A stretch of DNA of 6,091 nucleotides from Parachlamydiaceae bacterium (GCA_013698165.1 JACCVN010000485.1:1-6091); one strand, 5' to 3'; positions 1 through 6,045 are shown, counted from the first letter of the stretch. Notes: generated from the sequence alone by a model not told the origin. Program-made: numbers and translations.

Positions 1-1291
1 GTTTCATATTCGGCATATTTTTAAAAAACTGTTTTGCTTGCTTGAAAGACTTTGCCAGTTTATTCACATCTTCCACAGTTGTCCCGCTGCCTTTGGCAAT
101 TCTTTTGCGGCGCGAAACAGATAATTCTTCATCGCCACTGCGTTCATCTTTTGTCATCGATTGGATGAGCGCTTCGATTTTGAAAAATTCCTTTTCGTCG
201 ATATTCAAATCTTTTAGGGCGCCCATTCCTGGGAGCATTCCCAATAGGCCTTTGAGGGAGCCCATTTTTTTGACCATTTGAATCTGAGAGAGATAGTCAT
301 TATAAGAAAATGTTGCTGAGCGCAACTTTTGCTCTAATTTTTTCGCTTCATCTTCATCAAGATGTTCTTGGGCCTTTTTCACTAAATTAATCGTATCGCC
401 CATGCCCAAAATACGATCGGCCATCGAGGTCGGATTAAATAGCTGTATGTCATCAACTTTTTCGCCAATCCCTTCAAATTTCAGAGGCTTGCCGGTCACT
501 TCACGAATTGAAATGGCAGCACCCGCGCGGGCATTACCATCAAGCATCGTCAAGATCGAGCCTGTAATTGGCACGCGCTTATTAAATTCTGCCGCAACAG
601 TAACGGCATCTTGTCCCGTTGTGGCATTTGCCACAAAGAGGATCTCGTCAGGATTGACAGCTCGCTTAATGTTTTCCAGCTGAAGCATCAGTTCTTCATC
701 GATATGCAAACGACCGGCAGTATCGATTATCAGAAGATCATGTTTCTCAGCTTTAGCTTTTTCCAGTGCTTTTTTAGCGACTTTTATGGGATCGGTTTCA
801 CCTGGGATAGAGAAAACAGGCACGCCGATCTGCTCGCCGAGTAAAGTTAGCTGGTGCACAGCTGCGGGCCTTTGAAGATCACAGGCGGCAAGTAGTGGGT
901 GCTTGACCAGGTTATTCTTTTTCAAGTAGCGAGCTATCTTCGCACAGTGCGTTGTTTTACCGGACCCTTGCAAGCCGCACATCATAATCACGGTTGGCGA
1001 ATTCTTCAGATCAATTGCGCCTTCCGTACTGCCCATCAGGGCCACAAGCTCATCATGAACAATTTTAATGAACTGCTGGCCTGGGGAGACCGATTTAATA
1101 ACAACATCACCGAGGGCTTTTTCTTTAATGCTCTTGACAAGTTGTTTTGCGACGCCATAACTGACATCAGCTTCAAGCAATGCAAGGCGCACTTCGCTGA
1201 CAGCTTCGGAAATATTCGCTTCCGTCAGTTTTTTTTGTCCCACCAGCTTGGAGACCATTCCACGCATCTTATCAGTCAGAATTCCGAGCAT
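1..1291 (-). CDS. ffh: Signal recognition particle protein Ffh (SRP54 GTPase), 3' end cut by window edge
   Basis: Ffh binds 4.5S RNA and hydrophobic signal sequences of nascent proteins and docks them at FtsY on the inner membrane. 430 codons are visible from an ATG at 1291 (MLGILTDKMRG...), with no in-frame stop before the window edge. Bacterial Ffh is about 450 residues, so only the extreme C-terminus is missing. The order is the N-domain helical bundle, then the G-domain: P-loop GLQGSGKTT at 106-114, DLQRPAA at 138-144 and DTAGR at 190-194. The linker LGMGD at 295-299 leads to the Met-rich M-domain, with the RNA-binding SRRKRIAKGSG stretch near 393-403. The TKxD guanine-specificity motif reads TMLD (248-251), and the usual DGDARGGA that follows reads DGNARAGA; the rest is intact. 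A weak AAGG lies 4-7 bases before the start. The gene is the last visible member of the prfA-prmC cluster, separated from prmC by 89 bp. Identification is very secure. Confidence 0.97.
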   Translation of the reverse strand, partial: MLGILTDKMRGMVSKLVGQKKLTEANISEAVSEVRLALLEADVSYGVAKQLVKSIKEKALGDVVIKSVSPGQQFIKIVHDELVALMGSTEGAIDLKNSPTVIMMCGLQGSGKTTHCAKIARYLKKNNLVKHPLLAACDLQRPAAVHQLTLLGEQIGVPVFSIPGETDPIKVAKKALEKAKAEKHDLLIIDTAGRLHIDEELMLQLENIKRAVNPDEILFVANATTGQDAVTVAAEFNKRVPITGSILTMLDGNARAGAAISIREVTGKPLKFEGIGEKVDDIQLFNPTSMADRILGMGDTINLVKKAQEHLDEDEAKKLEQKLRSATFSYNDYLSQIQMVKKMGSLKGLLGMLPGMGALKDLNIDEKEFFKIEALIQSMTKDERSGDEELSVSRRKRIAKGSGTTVEDVNKLAKSFKQAKQFFKNMPNMK

Positions 1292-1380
1292 TGTGCCTTA
1301 AAGAAAAAGTAATTGTTTAGCGACCAAGTAGCCTTTCTGAAAAGACTATATTCACTAGAAGGGAAAGCATACTAAGAAAA

Positions 1381-2229
1381 TCATTCATTTTCAAGTAAAA
1401 AAAAGCGGTCATGACCGGACCAATCCTGCAAAAGCTGCGATTGGGGAAATTCGGCCCCCTTAAAAAGGTCTTTTACGGCCTGTCCCTGTAGATATCCGAT
1501 CTCAAGCCAGACCTTCCCTTTGGGATGCAAGTAATTATTCAACTCCAACGCCAAACGCTTATAAAAGGAGAGGCCGCAATCTTCTGCAACCAAAGCTACT
1601 TTCGGCTCAAAATTGCGCACTTCGATGTCGAGCGTAGGGAACTCATCTTCAGACACGTATGGAGGATTACACACAACATAGTCCCCTCGTTCACCCGCAA
1701 AAGGTTGCAGAAGATCACCATGACGCAGAGAAACATCCACTTCATTTTGAGCTGCATTGCGTGTGGCAATAACTAACGCCTCCGGGGATAAATCGGACAA
1801 CACGACAGTTAGCTCAGGAAAACGTTTTTTTAATGAGATCCCTATGCATCCTGACCCGCAGCAAATATCCCATAAAACTTTACCCTGTAAAGGCTCCCCT
1901 TCCAACTTCCTGGCGATCTTATCAACGAGGATCTCAGTTTCTTGCCTGGGAATAAGCACATCTTTGGTGACAAGGAACTTACAATCGAAAAAATTCACTA
2001 CACCGGAAATATATTGATACGGTTCACCTTTGGAGCGGCGCAATAAATTAGTTCTAAAAGCACCAAGCTCAGTTTCTTGCAGTGGGCGATCAAATTGAAC
2101 ATACAGGTCGAGAGGTTTTACATCCAAAACATGACTGAAAAGATCAAGCGCGTCACGTCTAGGGTTCTTGATCCCTTTTGATGCCAAAAACTCTACCGCC
2201 AGATTAAGAACTTCTAAAACGGTTTTCAT
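1381..2229 (-). CDS. prmC: Peptide chain release factor N(5)-glutamine methyltransferase PrmC (HemK)
   Basis: This SAM-dependent enzyme methylates the glutamine side chain of the GGQ motif in release factors RF1 and RF2, which raises termination efficiency. The 282 residues match the usual family length. A helical N-terminal substrate-binding domain (about 1-85) is followed by VLIPRQETE at 91-99. The Rossmann methyltransferase domain has SAM-binding motif I DICCGSG at 121-127, an acidic DLSPEA at 146-151 and the catalytic, glutamine-binding NPPY at 188-191. The NPPY tetrad in this context distinguishes PrmC from most other methyltransferases. The ATG start overlaps the prfA stop as ATGA. A GAGG ribosome binding site (2237-2240) lies seven bases upstream, inside prfA, so translation is probably coupled to that of its own substrate. 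The older name hemK reflects an early mistaken link to haem synthesis. Confidence 0.96.
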   Translation of the reverse strand: MKTVLEVLNLAVEFLASKGIKNPRRDALDLFSHVLDVKPLDLYVQFDRPLQETELGAFRTNLLRRSKGEPYQYISGVVNFFDCKFLVTKDVLIPRQETEILVDKIARKLEGEPLQGKVLWDICCGSGCIGISLKKRFPELTVVLSDLSPEALVIATRNAAQNEVDVSLRHGDLLQPFAGERGDYVVCNPPYVSEDEFPTLDIEVRNFEPKVALVAEDCGLSFYKRLALELNNYLHPKGKVWLEIGYLQGQAVKDLFKGAEFPQSQLLQDWSGHDRFFLLENE

Positions 2230-3296
2230 GAGGCGCCCTCAATTTTCTGCTGGCGGAAATGGCTCACAAGAGCGGTAGAAACAGTATTGAGATCGCCATT
2301 GACAATTCGATCAAGGTTATAAAGCGTCAAATTGATGCGATGATCAGTGAGTCTATTCTGCGGGAAGTTGTAAGTACGTATGCGCTCTGAACGGTCTCCG
2401 GAGCCCACTTGTTCAGCACGATTGCTAGACATGGCAGCATGCTGCTTTTGAACTTCAAGCTCAGCAAGCTTTGCCCTGAGCAGGCGCATTGCTTTGTCTT
2501 TGTTTTTATGTTGACTTCGTTCATCTTGACAACCCACGACTACACCTGAAGGAATATGTGTAATGCGGACTGCGCTGTCGGTTGTATTCACATGCTGGCC
2601 ACCGGCGCCTGAAGAGCGAAAAGTATCAATGCGCAGATCTCTTTCATCGACTTCAATTTCAGTGGCTTCATCAGGCTCCAACAATACAGCTATAGTGATC
2701 GCAGAAGTATGGACACGCCCTTGGGCCTCTGTTGCTGGCACACGCTGAACGCGATGTGTACCGCTTTCATATTGCAGGAAACGATAGACCTGAGGACCGG
2801 AAAGAACCATAATGTATTCTTTAAAACCGCCAAAGTCTGAAGGAGTGCTTGACAAGCTCTCATACTTCCAGCCCATCTGATCAGCAAACAGCTTGTACAT
2901 GCGCACACAGTCTCCAACAAAAAGAGCAGCTTCCTCGCCGCCGGTTCCCGCCCGCAACTCCAAAATCGTATTGCGGTTATCGTTTGGATCCGGTGGAACA
3001 AGTAAGGTTTCTAAACGGGATTGTATCTGAATAATTCTTTGATCGATCTGCGCGTTATCTTCTCTGAGGACTTCAATGAATTCAGGATCTGACTCTGCAC
3101 GCTGCATCGCTTCATTATCTTTGAGCTGCTGCTCAAGAGAATGCTTTTCATCCCAAAGGGCTTTTAACTCAGAGAGATACGCGTGCTCTTGGGCAAGCTC
3201 TTTGTATTTGCGTTGGTTTTCAAATGCGGAGGAATGACCAAGTTTTGCTTCAACTTCTGAAAGACGGCTTAGAATTTTGTGGACAGCTTTTTCCAT
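2226..3296 (-). CDS. prfA: Peptide chain release factor 1 (RF1)
   Basis: RF1 reads UAG and UAA in the ribosomal A site and triggers hydrolysis of peptidyl-tRNA. Counting from the ATG at 3296, the protein has 356 residues, normal for the family. An N-terminal coiled-coil-rich domain covers about 1-105. The codon-recognition domain has the PAT tripeptide at 187-189 (in QRVPATEAQGR), which is the RF1 form and not the SPF of RF2. The peptidyl-transferase domain has SSGAGGQHVN around 228-237, with GGQ at 232-234. A GTG two codons upstream (3302) could also start the protein. The ATG is preferred because it gives MEKAVHKI, like other chlamydial RF1 N-termini as I recall them, and neither start has a clear Shine-Dalgarno sequence. 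The stop overlaps the start of prmC, whose product modifies the GGQ glutamine. A hairpin lies between this gene and rpmE upstream, so prfA may have a promoter of its own in 3303-3389, though I see no convincing one. Confidence 0.97.
   Translation of the reverse strand: MEKAVHKILSRLSEVEAKLGHSSAFENQRKYKELAQEHAYLSELKALWDEKHSLEQQLKDNEAMQRAESDPEFIEVLREDNAQIDQRIIQIQSRLETLLVPPDPNDNRNTILELRAGTGGEEAALFVGDCVRMYKLFADQMGWKYESLSSTPSDFGGFKEYIMVLSGPQVYRFLQYESGTHRVQRVPATEAQGRVHTSAITIAVLLEPDEATEIEVDERDLRIDTFRSSGAGGQHVNTTDSAVRITHIPSGVVVGCQDERSQHKNKDKAMRLLRAKLAELEVQKQHAAMSSNRAEQVGSGDRSERIRTYNFPQNRLTDHRINLTLYNLDRIVNGDLNTVSTALVSHFRQQKIEGAS
2237..2240 (-). promoter_or_regulatory. Ribosome binding site of prmC inside the end of prfA
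   Basis: GAGG on the minus strand lies seven bases before the prmC ATG and within the last codons of prfA. Together with the ATGA stop/start overlap (2226-2229), it supports the chosen prmC start and translational coupling of the two genes. Confidence 0.6.
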
Positions 3297-3389
3297 AATC
3301 ACGCTGGATGATAGTAAGGTTGGATCAATCGGTTAGCCACAAAGAGCAAAGAGTAAAGTACAAATTCACCTAAAATAAAGACGGACGAA

Positions 3390-3423
3390 AATAAGGACAA
3401 ACTTAACATCGTTTGCCCTTATT
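3390..3423 (-). terminator. Hairpin after rpmE, possible intrinsic terminator or attenuator
   Basis: Two 13-base arms (3390-3402 and 3411-3423) pair with only one non-Watson-Crick position, which is a G-U wobble in the minus-strand RNA. The loop has eight bases. The hairpin begins 11 bases after the rpmE stop. On the minus strand the arm ends in TTATT and continues TTCG, so the U-run is short and interrupted. This could be a weak terminator, an attenuator that sets the L31 to RF1 ratio, or a processing hairpin. The plus-strand orientation lacks a U-run. Confidence 0.55.
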
Positions 3424-3434
3424 GTACGAAACTT

Positions 3435-3683
3435 TTACTTAGTTTTTGGAGCGTAGCGCTTCTTAAATTTGTCAACACGGCCTTCAGCATCGACGAGAGC
3501 TTTACTACCTGTAAAGAAAGGATGTGAATAAGAAGAAACTGAAAGACGGCAAACCGGGTATTCGACACCTTCAAAAGTTTCTACTTCTTTTGTCACAAGT
3601 GCAGAACCACAGACAAATCGGCGTCCTGTTGCAGAATCAACAAACAATACCTGCTGGTATTTAGGGTGAGTATTTTTTTTCAT
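3435..3683 (-). CDS. rpmE: 50S ribosomal protein L31, zinc-free (type B-like)
   Basis: L31 sits on the central protuberance of the large ribosomal subunit and contributes to the bridge with the 30S head. The 82 residues start MKKNTHPKYQQVLF. The family signature HPFFTG at residues 54-59 is followed by VDAEGRVDKFKKRY at 64-77. The CxxC zinc-binding pair of type A L31 is absent: the only two cysteines (in FVCGS and PVCRL) are isolated, which places it with the zinc-independent type B form (rpmE2). A GGAG ribosome binding site lies 11 bases before the ATG, and a promoter-like pair sits about 65-95 bases upstream. It is the first gene of the rpmE-prfA-prmC-ffh group and is divergent from the rhomboid-like gene. 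Assignment to L31 is secure; the type call rests on the missing cysteines. Confidence 0.95.
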   Translation of the reverse strand: MKKNTHPKYQQVLFVDSATGRRFVCGSALVTKEVETFEGVEYPVCRLSVSSYSHPFFTGSKALVDAEGRVDKFKKRYAPKTK

Positions 3684-3749
3684 TTTGGGTAGAACTCCAT
3701 ATAATTTCCAAGGGATAAGGCCGACAAATAAGTGGCCAATTCATCACAG

Positions 3750-3778
3750 ATTCTACCTACGAACAGATATAATCACAA
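3750..3778 (-). promoter_or_regulatory. Candidate sigma-70 type promoter for rpmE
   Basis: On the minus strand, TTGTGA (3773-3778) and TAGAAT (3750-3755) are separated by exactly 17 bases. They match the consensus at 4/6 and 5/6 positions. Transcription would start near 3743 and give a leader of about 60 bases before the rpmE ATG. This is a consensus match only. Confidence 0.45.
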
Positions 3779-3795
3779 GGGTAAAAAAATAGCTT

Positions 3796-3824
3796 TTATC
3801 AGGCCCGGAAAGTATGCAATAATA
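3796..3824 (+). promoter_or_regulatory. Candidate promoter for the rhomboid-like gene
   Basis: TTATCA (3796-3801) and AATAAT (3819-3824) are 17 bases apart and match the -35 and -10 consensus at 4/6 and 5/6 positions. The predicted start near 3831 leaves a leader of about 73 bases. The -10 lies inside the palindrome 3815-3834. A perfect TATAAT at 3768-3773 is an alternative -10, but its best -35 is poor. Confidence 0.3.
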
Positions 3825-3834
3825 AGGTATTGCA
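3815..3834. repeat. Perfect 7-bp inverted repeat overlapping a promoter
   Basis: TGCAATA and TATTGCA flank a six-base spacer (ATAAGG). The dyad covers the candidate -10 box of the rhomboid-like gene and the likely transcription start. It could be an operator or an RNA hairpin at the 5' end of the message; the sequence alone cannot decide. Confidence 0.45.
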
Positions 3835-3903
3835 GGAGTTAATTCAGACCACATTGAACTTGACTCCAGCAGCCTACATTGAAATAGAACACGAGAAACT
3901 AAA

Positions 3904-4827
3904 ATGACATATACTTCTTCTAGCGGTTGGGGCCCAGGCGATACACCAAAAACAATTTACCGCTTGGTTGCTGCAACATCGATAATCAGCATTTTTTGTG
4001 CTTTGTTCGGTGCATTCTTCAGTTATTTTGGAATAAAAACTCCCCAAGAATTCCTAAGCCTTTCCTGGAACGGTCTTTCCAACTGGCACATTTGGCAGCC
4101 AATCTCCTACTTATTTTTACAACCCGGTGGAAATTCTGGCATTACATTCGGCTTTCTCATCTCCTTATTTTTCAATATGTATATCTTATGGATCATGGGA
4201 TCATCAACATTAAATAGAGTGGGCAAAGAACCATTTTTGCGCTTTTATTTTATCTGCGGAGCCCTCACAGGTCTAGCGACTTTACTATTTATGCCCCTTA
4301 TCGGGCAATACGCACTCCTTGCTGGCACAGGCCCAGTCATTCTTGCTATATTGATGGTTTGGACAATGCTCCATCCGGACAGCCAAATACTGTTGTTCTT
4401 TTTCATTCCTGTCCAGGCGAAGCACCTACTTCCAGCTCTTCTAGTGTTGCTATTGCTCATCAATCTTTCTCAGCTCAATTTTATCGAGCTCATCTTCAAC
4501 TTTTTTGGTCTATTTTTCGGATATTTATATGCGACACTGGTTTGGGGATTAGAATCCCCATATGCATTTACAAAATATCCCGACAAATGGCTTACGGATA
4601 TTGGTGTAAAAATTTCTAACATGTCTTCATGGTTTGGCAAAGGAAGACCACTCCCCGACAAGAAGGCGGAAATTATCGACTTCCACACGGGAAAAGCTGT
4701 GATGGATGATGACCTTTTCATGGATGCAATCTTAGAAAAAATCTCTAAATTCGGCGAAAAATCTTTGACTTGGAGTGAGCGCAACCGCATGAAACAGATT
4801 TCTAAAAACAAATCCCGCAAACAATAA
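3904..4827 (+). CDS. Rhomboid-like membrane protein, predicted protease-dead, with C-terminal rhomboid-associated domain
   Basis: Rhomboids are six-helix membrane proteins that cut transmembrane segments with a Ser/His dyad. This 307-residue protein has the layout: helix at about 22-43, a WHIWQPISYLFL loop region (61-72), helix 80-98 with FFNMYILWIMGS, FLRFYFICGA (111-120), then helices to about 210 ending FFGYLYA. The C-terminal tail (265-298, DDDLFMDAILEKIS and SLTWSERNRM) resembles the short domain found after many bacterial rhomboids. The catalytic residues are missing. The GxSG motif reads AGTG (140-143), so Ser is Thr142. The His of the last-helix HLGG motif aligns with Asn199 or a Phe. 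The His of the HxxxN pair aligns with Ser87, while Asn91 is kept. It may therefore bind or chaperone membrane proteins instead of cutting them. The start is supported only by a weak GAG; no alternative is better. The gene is monocistronic, divergent from rpmE and convergent with the gene ending at 5217. Confidence 0.8.
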   Translation: MTYTSSSGWGPGDTPKTIYRLVAATSIISIFCALFGAFFSYFGIKTPQEFLSLSWNGLSNWHIWQPISYLFLQPGGNSGITFGFLISLFFNMYILWIMGSSTLNRVGKEPFLRFYFICGALTGLATLLFMPLIGQYALLAGTGPVILAILMVWTMLHPDSQILLFFFIPVQAKHLLPALLVLLLLINLSQLNFIELIFNFFGLFFGYLYATLVWGLESPYAFTKYPDKWLTDIGVKISNMSSWFGKGRPLPDKKAEIIDFHTGKAVMDDDLFMDAILEKISKFGEKSLTWSERNRMKQISKNKSRKQ

Positions 4828-5059
4828 ATATCACCTTGCTAAATCGTATAATTTGTGTAGCTCAGATTCAAAAATTACAAATAGTTAACAGTTTAAAAAT
4901 TTGTTTTGTATACTAGTGAACACAGGCTCTAATTTCGGGTTTAAAACTAAGTAATATGTATGTCTTAGATTTCCATTGCAATCATGAAAAAAAATTTTAT
5001 TACCCACAGAGAAATAGGGAGAGGATTAAGTCTTCATTCGACGAATACACCTTACGGGG

Positions 5060-5097
5060 TTTGAAGTCCAACGGAACGAAAACGTAAGCTAAGAGAA
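5060..5097. repeat. Imperfect direct repeat, copy 1
   Basis: The element contains GAAGTCCAACGGAACGAAAA followed by a CGTAAGCTAAGAGAA-like tail. Aligned with copy 2 from GAAGTCC onward, about 32 of 36 positions agree, with one single-base gap in each copy. CTTACG (5051-5056) and CGTAAG (5083-5088) form a closing stem, and an inner TCC/GGA plus TTTG/CGAA could pair inside it. The function is unknown. Confidence 0.7.
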
Positions 5098-5148
5098 TTT
5101 TACCGTTCAGGTGGCATCTAAGGTTGAAATGCGTATGGTTTTAGCGAA

Positions 5149-5186
5149 TTCGAAGTCCACGGAACGAAAATGTACGCTAGAGAGAA
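5149..5186. repeat. Imperfect direct repeat, copy 2
   Basis: The element contains GAAGTCCACGGAACGAAAA followed by TGTACGCTAGAGAGAA, 89 bases after copy 1. TTAGCG (5141-5146) and CGCTAG (5175-5180) can close a hairpin here, with perfect TTCG/CGAA and TCC/GGA inside. It lies about 30 bases beyond the 3' end of the gene ending at 5217. Confidence 0.7.
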
Positions 5187-5216
5187 ATATGTTATAGAAT
5201 GAAGCACAAGTCAAAA

Positions 5217-5882
5217 TCAATGAATTGCGCCAATCATAGACTCCCCTATCATGGCTTGCTCAATACCATTTGCCTCTTTATAATCTTCAGTGGTAAATCC
5301 AAAGGGAAAAGCATCTTTCGTAAGCATTTCTTCAAATGAATCAAAAAATCTAATTGGTCCACACCCATTTTTAGAAATATATTCGCCATTTTCTAAATGC
5401 GTGTAAAAATGAACGCCTCCCCAAAAACCCAATTCCTCGCGCGCCCACGGAGCGACCGGCTGCCAAATTTTATAACAGGTATATGGCTTATGATGTTTTT
5501 TCAAGTCCACTTTATGAATATTAGGAGTTTCAATTTTTTCAAATCTACCAATCTTCCCTGTCATCAGGTAATGAGCTAAGCCCTCACAATCAAAATACAC
5601 ATGCCTTGTAGAGGAGGCTTTCGGCCATGGATGCGGTTGATTATATCTTGTTTCAAATAACAGTCTTAATTGAATTGTAGTACTGCTTTCTATCTTTAGT
5701 TCTTGCTCAGGAAGAGAACTCTCTTGCGAAGTAAGATGCTTGGTAGCAACCTCCTTAACGCGTTCTTCACTTTTGACTTGGTCAAATGAACTTATTTTTG
5801 TTGTCACGGGTGATAAGAGATCATCAGAGGGAATTATTGGTATATTTATACGGGTTAATTCGGCGTTACTACACACAAACAT
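5217..5882 (-). CDS. Uncharacterised protein with NlpC/P60-like Cys/His signature
   Basis: I do not recognise a named gene. The 221-residue product has no signal peptide or membrane helix. Residues 1 to about 75 are rich in Ser, Thr and Glu and look disordered. The C-terminal half carries YFDCEGLAHYL (96-106), which resembles the nucleophile motif FDCSGLVxY of NlpC/P60 cysteine peptidases (Cys99). About 60 residues later comes HFYTHLENGEYI (158-169), which matches HVGIYLGNGKFI of that family in both spacing and pattern (His158). A papain-like thiol hydrolase acting on peptidoglycan peptides or host substrates is possible, but the usual GDLVFF stretch before the His is not recognisable. An ideal AAAGGAG ribosome binding site lies five bases before the ATG and strongly supports the start. 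The gene stands alone, beside an insertion sequence end, in AT-rich DNA, so it may be accessory. A disordered N-terminus plus a hydrolase-like domain would suit a secreted effector; this is inference. Confidence 0.7.
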   Translation of the reverse strand: MFVCSNAELTRINIPIIPSDDLLSPVTTKISSFDQVKSEERVKEVATKHLTSQESSLPEQELKIESSTTIQLRLLFETRYNQPHPWPKASSTRHVYFDCEGLAHYLMTGKIGRFEKIETPNIHKVDLKKHHKPYTCYKIWQPVAPWAREELGFWGGVHFYTHLENGEYISKNGCGPIRFFDSFEEMLTKDAFPFGFTTEDYKEANGIEQAMIGESMIGAIH

Positions 5883-5904
5883 GACAGCTCCTTTCTAATA
5901 ACAT

Positions 5905-5919
5905 ATTATACATATTATA
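5905..5919 (-). promoter_or_regulatory. Candidate tandem -10 boxes for the NlpC/P60-like gene
   Basis: On the minus strand, perfect TATAAT hexamers occur at 5914-5919 and 5905-5910, within a tandem duplication of TATAATATG. The closest -35 candidate is TTTATT (5937-5942), only 3/6, 17 bases before the first box. The start codon is 22 bases past the second box, leaving room for the ribosome binding site. The very AT-rich context makes chance matches likely. Confidence 0.35.
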
Positions 5920-5960
5920 CTAAATATTATAATTTAAATAAAGTTTTTTTTGTGTTGTCC

Positions 5961-6005
5961 GCCCAATTTAAAAATTTCCTATATTTGCCCAAGATAAAAA
6001 TTTCC
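5961..6005. repeat. Two 19-bp direct repeats at the insertion sequence end
   Basis: GCCCAATTTAAAAATTTCC (5961-5979) and GCCCAAGATAAAAATTTCC (5987-6005) agree at 17 of 19 positions and start 26 bases apart. Repeated motifs in this position are typical of transposase binding sites. Confidence 0.7.
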
Positions 6006-6045
6006 GGTTTCTGACATAGACAATCTTAATTAGGAGGTTGTCAAA

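Larger units (their letters stand above)
4828..5216. other. 389-bp AT-rich stretch without a convincing gene
   Basis: This lies between two convergent genes. It contains two related direct repeats (5060-5097 and 5149-5186), several weak dyads (for example CTAAG/CTTAG at 4947-4951 and 4964-4968, and ATTCG-A-CGAAT just after 5030) and one 26-codon open frame (4984-5064) with no ribosome binding site. No strong intrinsic terminator is visible for the rhomboid-like gene; the AT-only dyad at 4877-4904 is a weak candidate. Confidence 0.6.

Noticed and set aside
402..1312. Plus-strand open frames of 77 to 137 codons opposite ffh
   Set aside because: They lie antisense to a fully recognisable Ffh, resemble no known protein and have no ribosome binding sites; they follow from the codon use of ffh.
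2327..3034. Other-frame open readings across prfA (both strands)
   Set aside because: Overlap the well-supported RF1 reading frame throughout and show no family signatures.
4470..4820. Minus-strand 116-codon frame opposite the rhomboid-like gene
   Set aside because: The plus-strand protein has coherent membrane helices and a known tail domain; the antisense frame has neither a ribosome binding site nor recognisable motifs.
4851..4882. tRNA-like remnant: ATTTGTG, TA, GCTCAG, then TTCAAAA and TACAAAT, with a 7-base acceptor-like pairing (one wobble)
   Set aside because: Only two bases separate the T-loop-like motif from the 3' arm where five are needed, the anticodon region is absent, and the arms are nearly all A/T, so chance pairing is likely.
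4877..4904. ACAAAT/ATTTGT dyad followed by TTTG as a terminator for the rhomboid-like gene
   Set aside because: Six nearly GC-free pairs around a 16-base loop are too weak for an intrinsic terminator.
5051..5190. CRISPR array based on the two similar repeats
   Set aside because: Only two imperfect copies with indels, a ~53-bp spacing and no cas genes; does not fit an array.
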